A DNA stretch of 64,000 nucleotides from Neisseria zalophi (GTDB lineage: Bacteria > Pseudomonadota > Gammaproteobacteria > Burkholderiales > Neisseriaceae), in contig NZ_CP031700.1 in the NCBI RefSeq assembly GCF_008807015.1, positions 1,054,001-1,118,000 on the forward strand. The letters are read 5' to 3'. The notes beneath the pieces are model-generated. The model made no database searches. It was not told where the DNA came from and worked only from the letters and a program-made list of their open reading frames with translations. Position 1 is the stretch's first letter; each line of letters starts with the position of its first letter. Made by a program: the position numbers and the translations under genes. Shown here piece after piece: positions 7,700 to 16,392 of this stretch.

Positions 7700-9895
7700 A
7701 TGGGTAATGCCACATGTAATGTTGCTCAACCGTCATGTGAACAGAGTTTCTCGCTTAGAAAACGATACCGTAATGTAACAATTTCCATAGCTATATTCTT
7801 GGCTTTAGTTTCCGGGTTGATGTATTACAGTTACAGTATCTCGGTCAAAATTCAAAGAAATCAAGTCCAAATTGATGCAGCTGGCACGCTGAGCGATACT
7901 TTCTACGATATTTTGACAGCCACCCAAGCATTGCAAATTTCAAGTTTGGAGCAGAATGCGGCAAAAATGGCATCGGCAACTAACCCTGCTGAAATGCAGC
8001 TTGAAGATGCTCATTATGTCACTCGGCAAATAGAAAAACAAAAATGGTTGGAAGAACGCCATAAAACGGCGGAAAGTTTGCTTCACATCTTAGATAAAGG
8101 TGGTGCATATGATGTGGTGGAAGGTGTCGAACACATCATGCCTTTAGAAATTGAAGAAACCAGACGTTCCTTGGATGTTGTTGAGCGTATTTGGGGGCAG
8201 TACCAATCATTATTGAGCAAGGCAACTGCTTATCCGGCTGGTTCAGGCGCTAATGCCGACTTTGCGAAAGAAGTATCGGAGTTCGCAGCACAAAATCAAG
8301 AAGAAATTTATGATCAGATTGATGAGATTATTGTCGTTCTGAATGAAAATATTATCGAATATGCGACCTTACAAAGAAATATTCAGATAGCAGGTATCAC
8401 TTTATCTCTATTGTATTTTTTATTTTTTATAGGGTTCTTCATGCGGCGGCTGACAAAATCCGACCGAGAAGCGGCTATGGTTCGCCGTGAGAATCTAGAA
8501 ATTTTACAAACTGTAAACAGTGGTTTGTTTTTATTAGATAAAAATTTAAATATTGGTTCACAATATTCTCAGGAATTAGAGCATCTGTGGGGTAAAAAAA
8601 ACTTTGGTGGACAAAATATGCTCAGTGTTTTGTCTGACATGGTGAGCAATCCCGATGATTTGGAAGTTGCCGGTAGTTTTGTGCGTCAGCTGTACAATCC
8701 GAGAACTAAGGAAAAATTAATCGGTAGTTTGAACCCATTAAACCGTACCCCTATGCTCGTGACCAATCAGAAAGGGGTAAAGGAAACCCGTTATTTAGAC
8801 TTTAAATTTAATAGGGTATATCACGATAATGAGATTGCCCGTGTATTGGTTAGCGTAACAGATGAAACTAATTCGGTATTATTGGCCGATAAAATTACCA
8901 AAGAACGTAAGCAAAATGATTTACAGATGGAAATGTTGTCTTTCATTTTAAATGCGGATGCCAAATTGCTGACTGACTTTATTGATACAGCTAAAAAGCG
9001 TAATAACAGCATTAACGAGGTTTTAAAGCGACCGGTAAAAGTTCAAACAGATTTCTTTGATAAATTACGTATGATTTTTAGAGAAGTGCATGGTTTGAAA
9101 GGGGATGCCAGTTCTTTAAGTTTACATGGGTTTGTGACTATTGCGGAAAGACTAGAAGAGAATCTTAAAGATTTACAGCAAAGAAACACTTTAAACGGAG
9201 AGGATTTCCTCATGTTGACTGTGTCGCTGGAAGAATTGTTCAACCTCACTCAAACCATTGAAGATTTACATAACCGGATTAATAAAGCTACCGAAAATGG
9301 GGGACGTTCGTCACTTGCCGCACGTCATATTAAAAAGTCCGATCCAATGAAAACACAGCTCAATAAGTATGTACAGGAACTGGCTGAACGAAATGGTAAA
9401 AAAGTAGATTTTAATTGTGAAGGTATGGACAACCCACGTATCAGTATGATGGTAAGAAGTCAATTTAAGGAGTTGGCGGTACAGTTGTTAAGAAATGCTG
9501 TTGTGCACGGTATTGAAGTGCCTCAGGTTCGCAAACAAAAGCATAAATTGGAGTCGGGTCATATACGTTTGGTTTTAGAAGAAACAGAAAATACTTTCCG
9601 TCTTGATATACAAGATGACGGTAGCGGCATTGATACCGAGCTAATCCGTGCGGCCTTGGTGAAACAAGATATGTATTCTGAGGAAGAGGCTGCCAAGTTG
9701 GATAAACAGGCATTGATTCAAAAAATCTTTATGCCCGGATTTTCTACTATGGCTGATAAAAATGAAGATGCGGGGCGAGGTGTCGGTATGGATCTGGTAA
9801 ACGATAGAATCAAAAAGTTGAAGGGTAAAATATCTATTTCTACTCGGGTAGGTGCTTATACATGTATTACCTTAAGCATACCGAATAAATTTTAA
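7700..9895 (+). CDS. Membrane-bound CheA-like histidine kinase with Hpt domain
   Basis: This 731-residue two-component kinase has CheA-like phosphotransfer and ATPase modules but a sensor-kinase layout. Two membrane helices (about 26-48 and 228-248) flank a helical periplasmic region of about 180 residues. A PAS-like stretch follows (about 265-390). An Hpt domain carries HGLKG with the predicted phosphorylated His464. The CheA-type ATPase shows N box LLRNAVVHG (596-604), G1 DDGSGID (639-645), F-box FMPGFST (677-683) and G2 GRGVGMDLV (692-700). No CheW-like domain is present, and no chemoreceptor or CheW gene is nearby. It is followed by CheY-like and CheX-like genes on the same strand, its likely partners. 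The sensed signal is unknown. The gene looks more AT-rich than its neighbours. Confidence 0.9.
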   Translation: MGNATCNVAQPSCEQSFSLRKRYRNVTISIAIFLALVSGLMYYSYSISVKIQRNQVQIDAAGTLSDTFYDILTATQALQISSLEQNAAKMASATNPAEMQLEDAHYVTRQIEKQKWLEERHKTAESLLHILDKGGAYDVVEGVEHIMPLEIEETRRSLDVVERIWGQYQSLLSKATAYPAGSGANADFAKEVSEFAAQNQEEIYDQIDEIIVVLNENIIEYATLQRNIQIAGITLSLLYFLFFIGFFMRRLTKSDREAAMVRRENLEILQTVNSGLFLLDKNLNIGSQYSQELEHLWGKKNFGGQNMLSVLSDMVSNPDDLEVAGSFVRQLYNPRTKEKLIGSLNPLNRTPMLVTNQKGVKETRYLDFKFNRVYHDNEIARVLVSVTDETNSVLLADKITKERKQNDLQMEMLSFILNADAKLLTDFIDTAKKRNNSINEVLKRPVKVQTDFFDKLRMIFREVHGLKGDASSLSLHGFVTIAERLEENLKDLQQRNTLNGEDFLMLTVSLEELFNLTQTIEDLHNRINKATENGGRSSLAARHIKKSDPMKTQLNKYVQELAERNGKKVDFNCEGMDNPRISMMVRSQFKELAVQLLRNAVVHGIEVPQVRKQKHKLESGHIRLVLEETENTFRLDIQDDGSGIDTELIRAALVKQDMYSEEEAAKLDKQALIQKIFMPGFSTMADKNEDAGRGVGMDLVNDRIKKLKGKISISTRVGAYTCITLSIPNKF

Positions 9896-9989
9896 TATTC
9901 TATTGGGGCGATAAAAGCCATATATGATATTTTTTACTATATCGGATATGGCTTTAAGAATTAATCACAACACATTATAAAAAGGGAAA

Positions 9990-10373
9990 ATGATGATTAC
10001 TATTATGGTAGTGGATGATTCTAATGTTATCCGAAACCGTATTACACGCAGCTCTGAAAGCAAGGGGTTTGAGGTGGTGGCTACGGCAGCCAACGGGGTG
10101 GATGCCGTACAGTTGTATGAAATATTGAAGCCGGATTTAGTCACGATGGATCTGACGATGCCGAAAATGGACGGTTTGGCTTGTATCCGTAATATTATCA
10201 ACTTAGATGAAAATGCCAATATTCTGGTGATTTCCGCATTGGCAGATAAGGCCACAGGTATTAAGGCGTTGGAATATGGTGCACGCGGGTTTATTTATAA
10301 ACCTTTTACCGATGAGGATTTATTTGAAGCGTTTCGTGAAATGGCGGCAGAGGTTGTAAATGAAAGAAGATAA
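9990..10373 (+). CDS. CheY-like single-domain response regulator
   Basis: This 127-residue stand-alone receiver domain has no output domain. The acidic pair Asp9/Asp10 (VVDDSN), phosphoacceptor Asp54 (VTMDLTMPKMDG), Ser82 (ISAL) and Lys104 (YKPF) are all present, so it should be phosphorylatable. The probable donor is the upstream Hpt-containing kinase, and the probable phosphatase is the CheX-like protein whose gene overlaps its 3' end by 14 bp. As in CheY, output would be by protein binding; no flagellar motor exists in this genus, so the target is unknown. The start could be either of two adjacent ATG codons after AAAAAGGGAAA. Confidence 0.93.
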   Translation: MMITIMVVDDSNVIRNRITRSSESKGFEVVATAANGVDAVQLYEILKPDLVTMDLTMPKMDGLACIRNIINLDENANILVISALADKATGIKALEYGARGFIYKPFTDEDLFEAFREMAAEVVNERR

Positions 10374-10851
10374 AATACAAGTTTTTTTAGAAGGCGTACG
10401 CAAATATTTTACCCAAGTGGCAGGGGAAGAAGTATTTATCGGAACCCCTTATTTGGTGGAAAACAAGATGCCTGCCGCACAGCATTATTCAGGTGTGATT
10501 GCAGTATCTGGATGTACCAGAGGTATTGTATATTTTACTTGCCCTCAACAAATGGCAAGACGTTTACTGGTGTTAATGGGTGAAACAGACACTTCGGAAG
10601 AAAATATTATGGATTTGATTGGTGAGGTTGCCAACACAATTGCCGGTAATGCACGAAGTCAATTTGGTGAAAAATTCGAAATTTCTGTACCTGTTGTGAT
10701 AAGGGGAGCTCCAGATGAAATTATGTTGCCTCGGGAGGGACGGTCTTTTGTGATTCCTTTGGAATGGGAAAAACTACAGGCAGCAATTATTGTTGCTTTA
10801 TATAAGGCAACGGGTTGTGTGCAGGCAGTAAGCAAACCTGTTGCACAATAA
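10360..10851 (+). CDS. CheX-like CheY-P phosphatase
   Basis: This 163-residue protein resembles the CheC/CheX/FliY phosphatase family that dephosphorylates CheY-P. The diagnostic active-site helix is visible as IGEVANTIAGNA (87-98), with the Glu89-x-x-Asn92 pair characteristic of CheX. The flanking beta-strand elements (GVIAVSGCTRGIVYFT and VIPLEWEKLQ) also fit. The gene begins inside the last codons of the CheY-like gene, which indicates translational coupling and a stoichiometric partnership. The three genes therefore form a kinase / receiver / phosphatase circuit. Only one copy of the motif is present, as expected for CheX rather than CheC. Confidence 0.85.
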   Translation: MKEDKIQVFLEGVRKYFTQVAGEEVFIGTPYLVENKMPAAQHYSGVIAVSGCTRGIVYFTCPQQMARRLLVLMGETDTSEENIMDLIGEVANTIAGNARSQFGEKFEISVPVVIRGAPDEIMLPREGRSFVIPLEWEKLQAAIIVALYKATGCVQAVSKPVAQ

Positions 10852-10912
10852 ATCAAGTAGAGGTATGTTTTTTTATTTTGTTATAGTGACTCGGTATCTG
10901 ATCAACATATAT

Positions 10913-10943
10913 AAAGGCTGTCTGAATCATTCAGACGGCCTTT
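10913..10943. terminator. DUS-pair hairpin between cheX-like gene and ubiM
   Basis: Fourteen-nt arms AAAGGCTGTCTGAA and TTCAGACGGCCTTT enclose a 3-nt gap. One arm is a one-base DUS variant (GCTGTCTGAA), which remains paired as a G-U wobble in RNA on one strand. It lies in a convergent gap and so probably acts as a bidirectional terminator. Confidence 0.75.
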
Positions 10944-10960
10944 ATTCTTTGCTTATTTGT

Positions 10961-12145
10961 TTAACCGGTAAGCTGACGGGTAATCAGTTTTTTCAACGGC
11001 GGCAGGTTATTGCTGACACGTAATACCAAGCCACGGAGCAGTTTTGCCGGTGGCGCTTCGTTGGTAAAGAGCTTCAGCAGCATATTGGTGCCGTAATAAA
11101 GTGATCGGGCATGTAGCGCATGTTTACTGTCATATTGGGAAAGTAAATCTCGTGAGGCAATATCTTTGCCTTGTTTGACTGCTTCGGAAACTAAGCCTGC
11201 CAGAATATCTGCGCTAGCAAGTCCTAAATTGAAACCATGTGCTGTTACAGGGTGCATGCCGACAGCAGCATCACCAATTAAGGCACTACGTACGCCGTAA
11301 AAACGCTCGGCTAGCACACCGACTAAGGGATAGGCATGACGGGTGCTGACCAGCTCCATATCACCTAAACGATTACCCAATTGCTGTTGCACTGTAGCAG
11401 CCAATTCTTGATCAGACAGATTCTGTATGGAGGAAACCCGGTCGCTATCAACAGTGATAACGGTATTGGTGAGATTTTCTTCTAAAGGTAGCAGGGCGAT
11501 GGTGCGTCCATAGTGGAAGCATTCATAGGCAGTATGCTGGTTGGAAAGTGTGTGTTTCATCCGGCATAAAAACATGGTTCGGCCGTAGTCGTGCATATCG
11601 GAGGCAATGCCGAGTTGCCGACGGGTTTGTGAAAAACGGCTGTCGGCTGCGACGAGTAGTTTGGCGGTTAGCGTACGGCCGCTTTCTAGTGTTACCTGTG
11701 CTTCTTCGGTATCGGTTTTCACATGTTTAACGCCTTCGCCGCAGATAAATGTAATATTTTCGGCTTCCGCTACGGCTTCATAGCTGGCTTTGCGTATATT
11801 GTGGTTTGAAATCAAATAGCCTAAGCAGTCGGCAGGCTCTCCACGTGCATAAGCAGGTTGCGGAAAGTGTAATTGGTAATCGGATCGTCCGTTTAGCACT
11901 TTGGCATCACGTAAAGGATAGATTTCATGTTCGGGAATGCGTTGCCAAATGCCCAACCGTTGCATAATTTCTTTGGAAAGGTGAGTGAGGGCGATTTCAC
12001 GACCATCATAAGGCGGGTTTTGCAGGACTTCCAACGGGCTTTTTTCAATAAGGGTGATATTCAAACCGCTGTCGGCAAGTGCTCCGGCAAGACTTAATCC
12101 TGAAGGGCCGGCACCAATAATGATAATGTCGCTGTCAGGTGTCAT
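10961..12145 (-). CDS. ubiM: FAD-dependent ubiquinone-biosynthesis hydroxylase (UbiM-like)
   Basis: This 394-residue flavoprotein monooxygenase of the UbiH/UbiF/UbiM/COQ6 group hydroxylates the ubiquinone ring on the inner face of the membrane. It has the Rossmann dinucleotide fold GAGPSGLSLAGAL (12-24) and a central ADSRFSQTRRQLGI motif. The second FAD motif is LIGDAAVGMHPVTAHGFNLG. The VTAH sequence in place of the usual GQG after HP is what I associate with UbiM of Neisseria, but the exact regioselectivity cannot be proven from sequence alone. It is a single gene that starts after an AAGGAGT ribosome binding site and converges on the CheX-like gene. Confidence 0.75.
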   Translation of the reverse strand: MTPDSDIIIIGAGPSGLSLAGALADSGLNITLIEKSPLEVLQNPPYDGREIALTHLSKEIMQRLGIWQRIPEHEIYPLRDAKVLNGRSDYQLHFPQPAYARGEPADCLGYLISNHNIRKASYEAVAEAENITFICGEGVKHVKTDTEEAQVTLESGRTLTAKLLVAADSRFSQTRRQLGIASDMHDYGRTMFLCRMKHTLSNQHTAYECFHYGRTIALLPLEENLTNTVITVDSDRVSSIQNLSDQELAATVQQQLGNRLGDMELVSTRHAYPLVGVLAERFYGVRSALIGDAAVGMHPVTAHGFNLGLASADILAGLVSEAVKQGKDIASRDLLSQYDSKHALHARSLYYGTNMLLKLFTNEAPPAKLLRGLVLRVSNNLPPLKKLITRQLTG

Positions 12146-12277
12146 GACAACTCCTTTAATGACAAATTAGAGAAAATAAAACAGCCATAAGGATAACCGA
12201 AATATCGTTATAGTGTGTGGGTTTTTAACATGCTTTTAATATCGGTCAATGAAGGTTTCAGACGGCCTAATATTAAA

Positions 12278-12320
12278 AAAAACCGCATATCAAAGCAGTT
12301 GCTTTTAATATGCGGTTTTT
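12278..12320 (-). terminator. Rho-independent terminator of rplU-rpmA
   Basis: A 13-bp perfect stem (AAAAACCGCATAT with its complement) and a 17-nt loop lie 28 bp beyond the rpmA stop, with A/T runs on both sides, so RNA from the minus strand ends in a U-run. A single DUS lies just beyond it near 12257. Confidence 0.85.
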
Positions 12321-12347
12321 GTATGTCGATAAACTGTTGCAAACAGA

Positions 12348-12620
12348 TTATTCGTCAGCGCCTGTAAAAGGGCGGATGCTTACTGTTTTACGGTTTAAAG
12401 CACCTTTGGTTTTGAATTCTACATAACCGTCTACTTTTGCAAACAGGGTATGATCTTTACCCATGCCTACATTATCGCCGGCGTGGAATTTGGTACCACG
12501 TTGACGAACGATAATAGAACCTGCCGGAATCAATTCGTTACCGAATGCTTTTACACCCAAGCGTTTGGCTTCTGAATCGCGGCCGTTTTTAGAGCTACCA
12601 CCAGCTTTTTTGGTTGCCAT
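12348..12620 (-). CDS. rpmA: 50S ribosomal protein L27
   Basis: L27 is a 50S subunit protein near the peptidyl-transferase centre. The 90-residue sequence begins [19 protein letters not shown], the standard L27 start without the cleaved Firmicute-type leader. It continues with the diagnostic [19 protein letters not shown]. It is 19 bp downstream of rplU in the usual rplU-rpmA operon and is followed by a strong terminator. Confidence 0.98.
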   Translation of the reverse strand: MATKKAGGSSKNGRDSEAKRLGVKAFGNELIPAGSIIVRQRGTKFHAGDNVGMGKDHTLFAKVDGYVEFKTKGALNRKTVSIRPFTGADE

Positions 12621-12639
12621 TTGAATTACTCCTAATTAA

Positions 12640-12948
12640 TTAAGCGATTGCCACGATTTCAATTTGGGTGAAATTTTGGCGGTGACCTTGACGTTTTTGG
12701 TAGTGTTTACGGCGGCGCATTTTGAAAATGCGTACTTTTTCGCCGCGCCCGTGGGCGACCACTTTGGCTGTTACTTTTGCGCCCTCAACAAGAGGGGTGC
12801 CTACTTTTACAGATTCACCGTCAGCAATCATCAAAACTTCGTTTAGTTCGATTTGGCTGTCGAGTTCGGCTGGTATCTGTTCTACTTTCAATTTTTGGCC
12901 AACGGTAACTTTATATTGTTTACCGCCGGTTTTTATGACCGCGTACAT
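12640..12948 (-). CDS. rplU: 50S ribosomal protein L21
   Basis: L21 is a 50S subunit protein that binds 23S rRNA. I place the start at the ATG giving [14 protein letters not shown], the family's canonical N-terminus (102 residues), rather than at the upstream GTG, which would add 14 non-conserved residues. A GGAGT ribosome binding site sits 5 nt before this ATG. The C-terminal [20 protein letters not shown] is the conserved rRNA-binding tail. The operon order rplU-rpmA, divergent from ispB, is common in proteobacteria. Confidence 0.97.
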   Translation of the reverse strand: MYAVIKTGGKQYKVTVGQKLKVEQIPAELDSQIELNEVLMIADGESVKVGTPLVEGAKVTAKVVAHGRGEKVRIFKMRRRKHYQKRQGHRQNFTQIEIVAIA

Positions 12949-13177
12949 ACTCAACTCCATTAAATTTTTAGGGTTATTTCCGCGCACCATGCGCGAAACG
13001 ATGAATTTTAATTTTATTGTTTTGTTTTGTCAAAGTTTTTATGTGTAATAACATCATGCTGTTTGAAATACGCTTTAGAGCAGTGCAGTTGTCGGCTATT
13101 AACTGCTATAATCGCCTGTCGTTGTTCAAATTCATTCTTTTTCCGTTTTTTTGTTTTTTATACGAAAACCAAACGTC

Positions 13178-14152
13178 ATGCTCGAAAATCTGCCTTATTT
13201 CCAACGCCATCTTAATGACGACCTTGCACGGGTCAATGTAGTGATTAATCGTGCGGTACAGTCTGAAGTGGCTTTGATTTCGCAAATCGGTACTTACATC
13301 ATCAGCGCGGGCGGTAAGCGGTTGCGCCCGATTATCACGATTTTAGCCGGCAAGGCTTTGGATTATGATGATGATAAGCTTTATTCGCTTGCCGCGATGG
13401 TGGAGTTTATCCATACTTCCACGCTTTTGCATGATGATGTGGTCGATGAGAGCGAATTGCGCCGAGGCCGTAAAACTGCCAATAATTTATTCGGTAATGC
13501 GGCGGCCGTATTAGTTGGCGACTTTCTATATACCCGAGCGTTCCAATTAATGGTGGGTTCGGGCAGCATGAAGATTTTGGAAGTGATGGCCGATGCGACC
13601 AATATTATTGCCGAAGGTGAGGTGATGCAGCTGATGAATATCGGCAATACCGATATCACCGAGGCAGAATATGTGCGTGTGATTCAATATAAAACGGCCA
13701 AATTATTTGAAGCTGCCGCTCAAGTGGGGGCAATTTTGGCCGGTGCTTCGCCCGAGCAGGAACAGGCATTGAAAGATTACGGCATGTATGTCGGCACGGC
13801 TTTCCAAATTATTGATGATGTGTTGGATTATTCCGGCCATGCCGATGAAATCGGTAAAAATGTGGGCGATGACTTGGCAGAGGGTAAACCTACTTTACCG
13901 CTGATTTATCTGATGAGGCAGGGCAGCCAAGAAGTGGCGGATGATGTACGTACGGCATTACAAAATGCGGATAGAAGCTATTTTGATAAAATTTATCAAT
14001 ATGTGATGAACTCGGATGCGCTGTCTTATTCGGTTTCGGAAGCGGCAAAAGCCGTAGAAAAAGCGGTGGCGTGTTTGGATAAACTGCCGGATAACGAGGT
14101 AACGCAGGCGATGCGTTCTTTGGCTGAAGAGTCGTTGGCACGTGTGTCTTAA
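13178..14152 (+). CDS. ispB: Octaprenyl diphosphate synthase
   Basis: IspB is a trans-polyprenyl synthase that makes the C40 side chain of ubiquinone. The first aspartate-rich motif is LLHDDVVDES, the second is IIDDVLDY, and AGGKRLRP marks the isopentenyl-diphosphate binding region. The start at MLENLPYFQRHL (324 residues) is preferred to an upstream TTG that would add nine residues. Ubiquinone chain length is inferred from the IspB-like alignment and from the divergent rplU-rpmA neighbours; other long-chain synthases share the motifs. tRNA-Arg follows 24 bp downstream. Confidence 0.93.
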   Translation: MLENLPYFQRHLNDDLARVNVVINRAVQSEVALISQIGTYIISAGGKRLRPIITILAGKALDYDDDKLYSLAAMVEFIHTSTLLHDDVVDESELRRGRKTANNLFGNAAAVLVGDFLYTRAFQLMVGSGSMKILEVMADATNIIAEGEVMQLMNIGNTDITEAEYVRVIQYKTAKLFEAAAQVGAILAGASPEQEQALKDYGMYVGTAFQIIDDVLDYSGHADEIGKNVGDDLAEGKPTLPLIYLMRQGSQEVADDVRTALQNADRSYFDKIYQYVMNSDALSYSVSEAAKAVEKAVACLDKLPDNEVTQAMRSLAEESLARVS

Positions 14153-14176
14153 GGTTTCAATATCAGATATAGATTT

Positions 14177-14251
14177 CCCGCTGTAGTTCAACGGATAGAA
14201 CGTATGCCTCCTAAGCGTAAAATACAGGTTCGATTCCTGTCGGCGGGGCCA
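14177..14251 (+). tRNA. tRNA-Arg (anticodon CCU)
   Basis: A complete 75-nt cloverleaf can be folded. The 7-bp acceptor stem is CCCGCTG with CGGCGGG. The D-arm contains AACGGAT. The anticodon loop CTCCTAA gives anticodon CCU (codon AGG), flanked by a 5-bp stem TATGC/GCGTA. The T-arm is ACAGG-TTCGATT-CCTGT. Discriminator G and an encoded CCA complete the 3' end. It decodes the rare AGG codon. Confidence 0.95.
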
Positions 14252-14258
14252 ATATAAG

Positions 14259-14290
14259 AAAGGCCGTCTGAAATATTTCAGACGGCTTTG
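14259..14290. terminator. DUS-pair hairpin after tRNA-Arg
   Basis: Arms AAAGGCCGTCTGAAA and TTTCAGACGGCTTT are separated by 3 nt in the convergent gap between tRNA-Arg and yhhQ. It is a plausible terminator for both the ispB/tRNA side and yhhQ. Confidence 0.75.
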
Positions 14291-14311
14291 TTTATATTGG
14301 TGTGAGGGGAA

Positions 14312-14992
14312 TTACGATTCGTAAACCGCGGTTTGTTGATTGGGTGTGCCCTGATTTAAAGCGGTTAGTTTTTTGGTTAGGATATTCAATAGAATGCCGT
14401 AGGCAGGCAGGAAGAAAAGGGTACAGATAATCAGTTTGAACAGATAGTCTACCAAAGCGATTTCAGGCCAGTTTGCCGCCATAAAGGCATCACTGCTGGC
14501 ATAAAAAGCAATACCGAAAAAGATTAGCGTATCTAGAGCATTGCCTAGGATAGTGGAAGCGGTAGGGGCAATCCACCAAGATTTAAGCTTGCGTAATCGG
14601 TTAAATACAAGAATATCCAGCAGTTGGCCGAACACATATGCGGCAAAGCTGGCCAAAGCGATGCGACCGGTGAAAGTGTTAAATGACGAGAGTGAAGCCC
14701 AGCCAGTCCAGTGGCCTTCGTGAAATAAAACCGATAATACATAAGACAACAACAGTGCGGGAAACATCACGCGGAAAATAATACGGCGGGCAGGGGTTTG
14801 GCCAAAAATACGCACGGTTAAATCGGTGGCCAGAAAAATAAACGGAAAGGTAAAAGCACCCCAAGTGGTATGAAAGCCGAAAATTTCAAAGGGGAACTGA
14901 ACCAGATAGTTGCTGGATGCAATAATCAGAATATGGAAAAAAGACAGTCGGATTAAGGCTTTTTTCAATTGTGCATCGGTAAAGTGGAACAC
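14312..14992 (-). CDS. yhhQ: YhhQ, queuosine-precursor (preQ0/preQ1) transporter
   Basis: This 226-residue inner-membrane protein of the YhhQ (VUT) family imports the 7-deazaguanine precursors of queuosine. About six hydrophobic helices can be read, starting with LSFFHILIIASSNYLVQFPF. The family motifs FPFIFLATDLTVRIFG and the acidic/Asn motif TILGNALDTLIFFGIAF are present. It is 125 bp upstream, in transcription order, of nothing else on its strand, but the same strand carries queF just before it, and tgt lies 5 kb away. This suggests coordinated queuosine synthesis and salvage. Confidence 0.9.
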   Translation of the reverse strand: MFHFTDAQLKKALIRLSFFHILIIASSNYLVQFPFEIFGFHTTWGAFTFPFIFLATDLTVRIFGQTPARRIIFRVMFPALLLSYVLSVLFHEGHWTGWASLSSFNTFTGRIALASFAAYVFGQLLDILVFNRLRKLKSWWIAPTASTILGNALDTLIFFGIAFYASSDAFMAANWPEIALVDYLFKLIICTLFFLPAYGILLNILTKKLTALNQGTPNQQTAVYES

Positions 14993-15117
14993 GAGTTATC
15001 TTTCATTCAATAATTGTCGGATATATATTTCAGACGGCCTGAGTACCGGATATAGTCAATATTGCCTATATTTTATAGGTGGCCTGATTACACTGCTTTG
15101 TTTGGTTTTGATATGCC

Positions 15118-15594
15118 TTAGGAACGCATCTCGTGCGCAAATAGGCGGGTTTTGGCGAGTTGTTCGTATTCCGAATCCGGTTTGCCATAGTTGGCGAAAG
15201 GATGGATGGCAATACCGCCGCGTGGGGTGAATTCACCGAAAACCTCGATATATTTAGGCTGCATCAGTTTAATGAGGTCTTTCATAATAATATTGACACA
15301 GTCTTCATGGAAATCGCCATGATTGCGGAAACTGAATAGATACAGTTTCAGCGATTTGCTTTCTACCATTTTAATATGGGGGATATAGCGGATATAAATG
15401 GTTGCAAAATCCGGTTGTCCGGTAATGGGGCATAGACTGGTGAATTCGGGGCAGGTGAAGGTAACGAAATAATCGTTATCGGGGTGTTTGTTGTCGAATG
15501 CTTCTAAAATTTCGGGAGCATATTCGGTTTGATAGACAACGTTTTGATTGCCGAGCAAGGTGATATCTTGCAGCTCTTGGGTGCTTCTGGTCAT
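15118..15594 (-). CDS. queF: NADPH-dependent preQ0 reductase QueF
   Basis: QueF reduces the nitrile of preQ0 to preQ1 in queuosine biosynthesis. At 158 residues it is the short unimodular type. The active-site segment [11 protein letters not shown] supplies Cys55 (thioimide nucleophile) and Asp62. The NADPH-side motif [21 protein letters not shown] follows. The same strand continues to yhhQ across a 125-bp gap containing a single DUS, so the two may be co-transcribed. Confidence 0.95.
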   Translation of the reverse strand: MTRSTQELQDITLLGNQNVVYQTEYAPEILEAFDNKHPDNDYFVTFTCPEFTSLCPITGQPDFATIYIRYIPHIKMVESKSLKLYLFSFRNHGDFHEDCVNIIMKDLIKLMQPKYIEVFGEFTPRGGIAIHPFANYGKPDSEYEQLAKTRLFAHEMRS

Positions 15595-15698
15595 TGATTT
15601 TCCTTAGTTTTTTTATGTGGGAGGTTTTCGAACCACAGTGTTAGCGCGCTATTGTAATACAAACCCGACAGCTTTGCATGAAGAGGTTTGGTTTGAAT

Positions 15699-15727
15699 AA
15701 AGCCGTCTAAATATTTCAGACGGCCTA
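15699..15727 (-). terminator. DUS-pair hairpin after the 138-residue membrane protein gene
   Basis: A degenerate left arm (AAGCCGTCTAAA, one base off the DUS) pairs with an intact TTTCAGACGGCC. It lies 11 bp beyond the stop codon of the minus-strand gene at 15738. Confidence 0.6.
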
Positions 15728-15737
15728 TTAAGTAAGA

Positions 15738-16154
15738 TTAAGCGGTAATTTGTTGTTTTTTATATTTATTGTGTAGTTTCCATTTGACGGCATAACCTAA
15801 AATCACCGGAATGATGGCGATAATCCATTTGAAAGTCCATGTTGCATACCAAGGTTTGGCAATTACGATCGTGTTGGAAACATTGCCATTGGAAACCAAA
15901 ATATCGCGAACAGCCACCCAATCGAGATAAGGCCACCAACAGGCAACGAGCAGTCCGAAGAAAAACGGCCAAATAGCACGGCTGAGATGGCGTTGCCATA
16001 AAATAAAACAAACGGCTGCGCAAATAAGTGTTAAGGCGCTAATCAGTAATTTGGTTTGGGTCGGTGCGCCGAAATAATCGGTTATCAGATAGGTTAGAAC
16101 CACCCAGAGCGCAGCAAGTATGGCGACAATTAATTCTTCGGGGCGTTTAAACAT
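15738..16154 (-). CDS. Unrecognised small membrane protein, four predicted helices
   Basis: I do not recognise this 138-residue protein. Hydrophobic segments at about 8-27, 35-53, 60-76 and 108-127 predict a four-helix inner-membrane protein. The loop between helices 3 and 4 contains DWVAVRDILVSNGNVSNTI and the C-terminus is basic (KLHNKYKKQQ). The start follows an AAAAGGAATTT ribosome binding site. The neighbours (queF and a divergent SDR gene) give no clear hint. It looks like a real gene: it has a good ribosome binding site, ordinary codon use, and DUS hairpins at both ends. Confidence 0.7.
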   Translation of the reverse strand: MFKRPEELIVAILAALWVVLTYLITDYFGAPTQTKLLISALTLICAAVCFILWQRHLSRAIWPFFFGLLVACWWPYLDWVAVRDILVSNGNVSNTIVIAKPWYATWTFKWIIAIIPVILGYAVKWKLHNKYKKQQITA

Positions 16155-16392
16155 TCGGAAATTCCTTTTAAAACATAACTGATGATGTTGATGTATCGTC
16201 TCGGGGCCGTCTGAAAGTAGGCGGCAAATAGGTTTTTAATATACCGCAAAATAAAGAAACTGGATACGGGCTAAGTTATTTGGTCGGCAAACAGGTGGTT
16301 TAATAAATGTGAAAAACGGTATTAATTTGAGATAGCCGCGCGTGTTTGCGATAAAATCAATACATATTTTTAAGCACAAAAAAGAGAGGTAT

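Noticed and set aside
14177-14251. tRNA-Arg as a phage or island attachment site
   Set aside because: No repeat of the tRNA 3' end, integrase or foreign gene cluster follows; the downstream DUS hairpin and yhhQ are ordinary.
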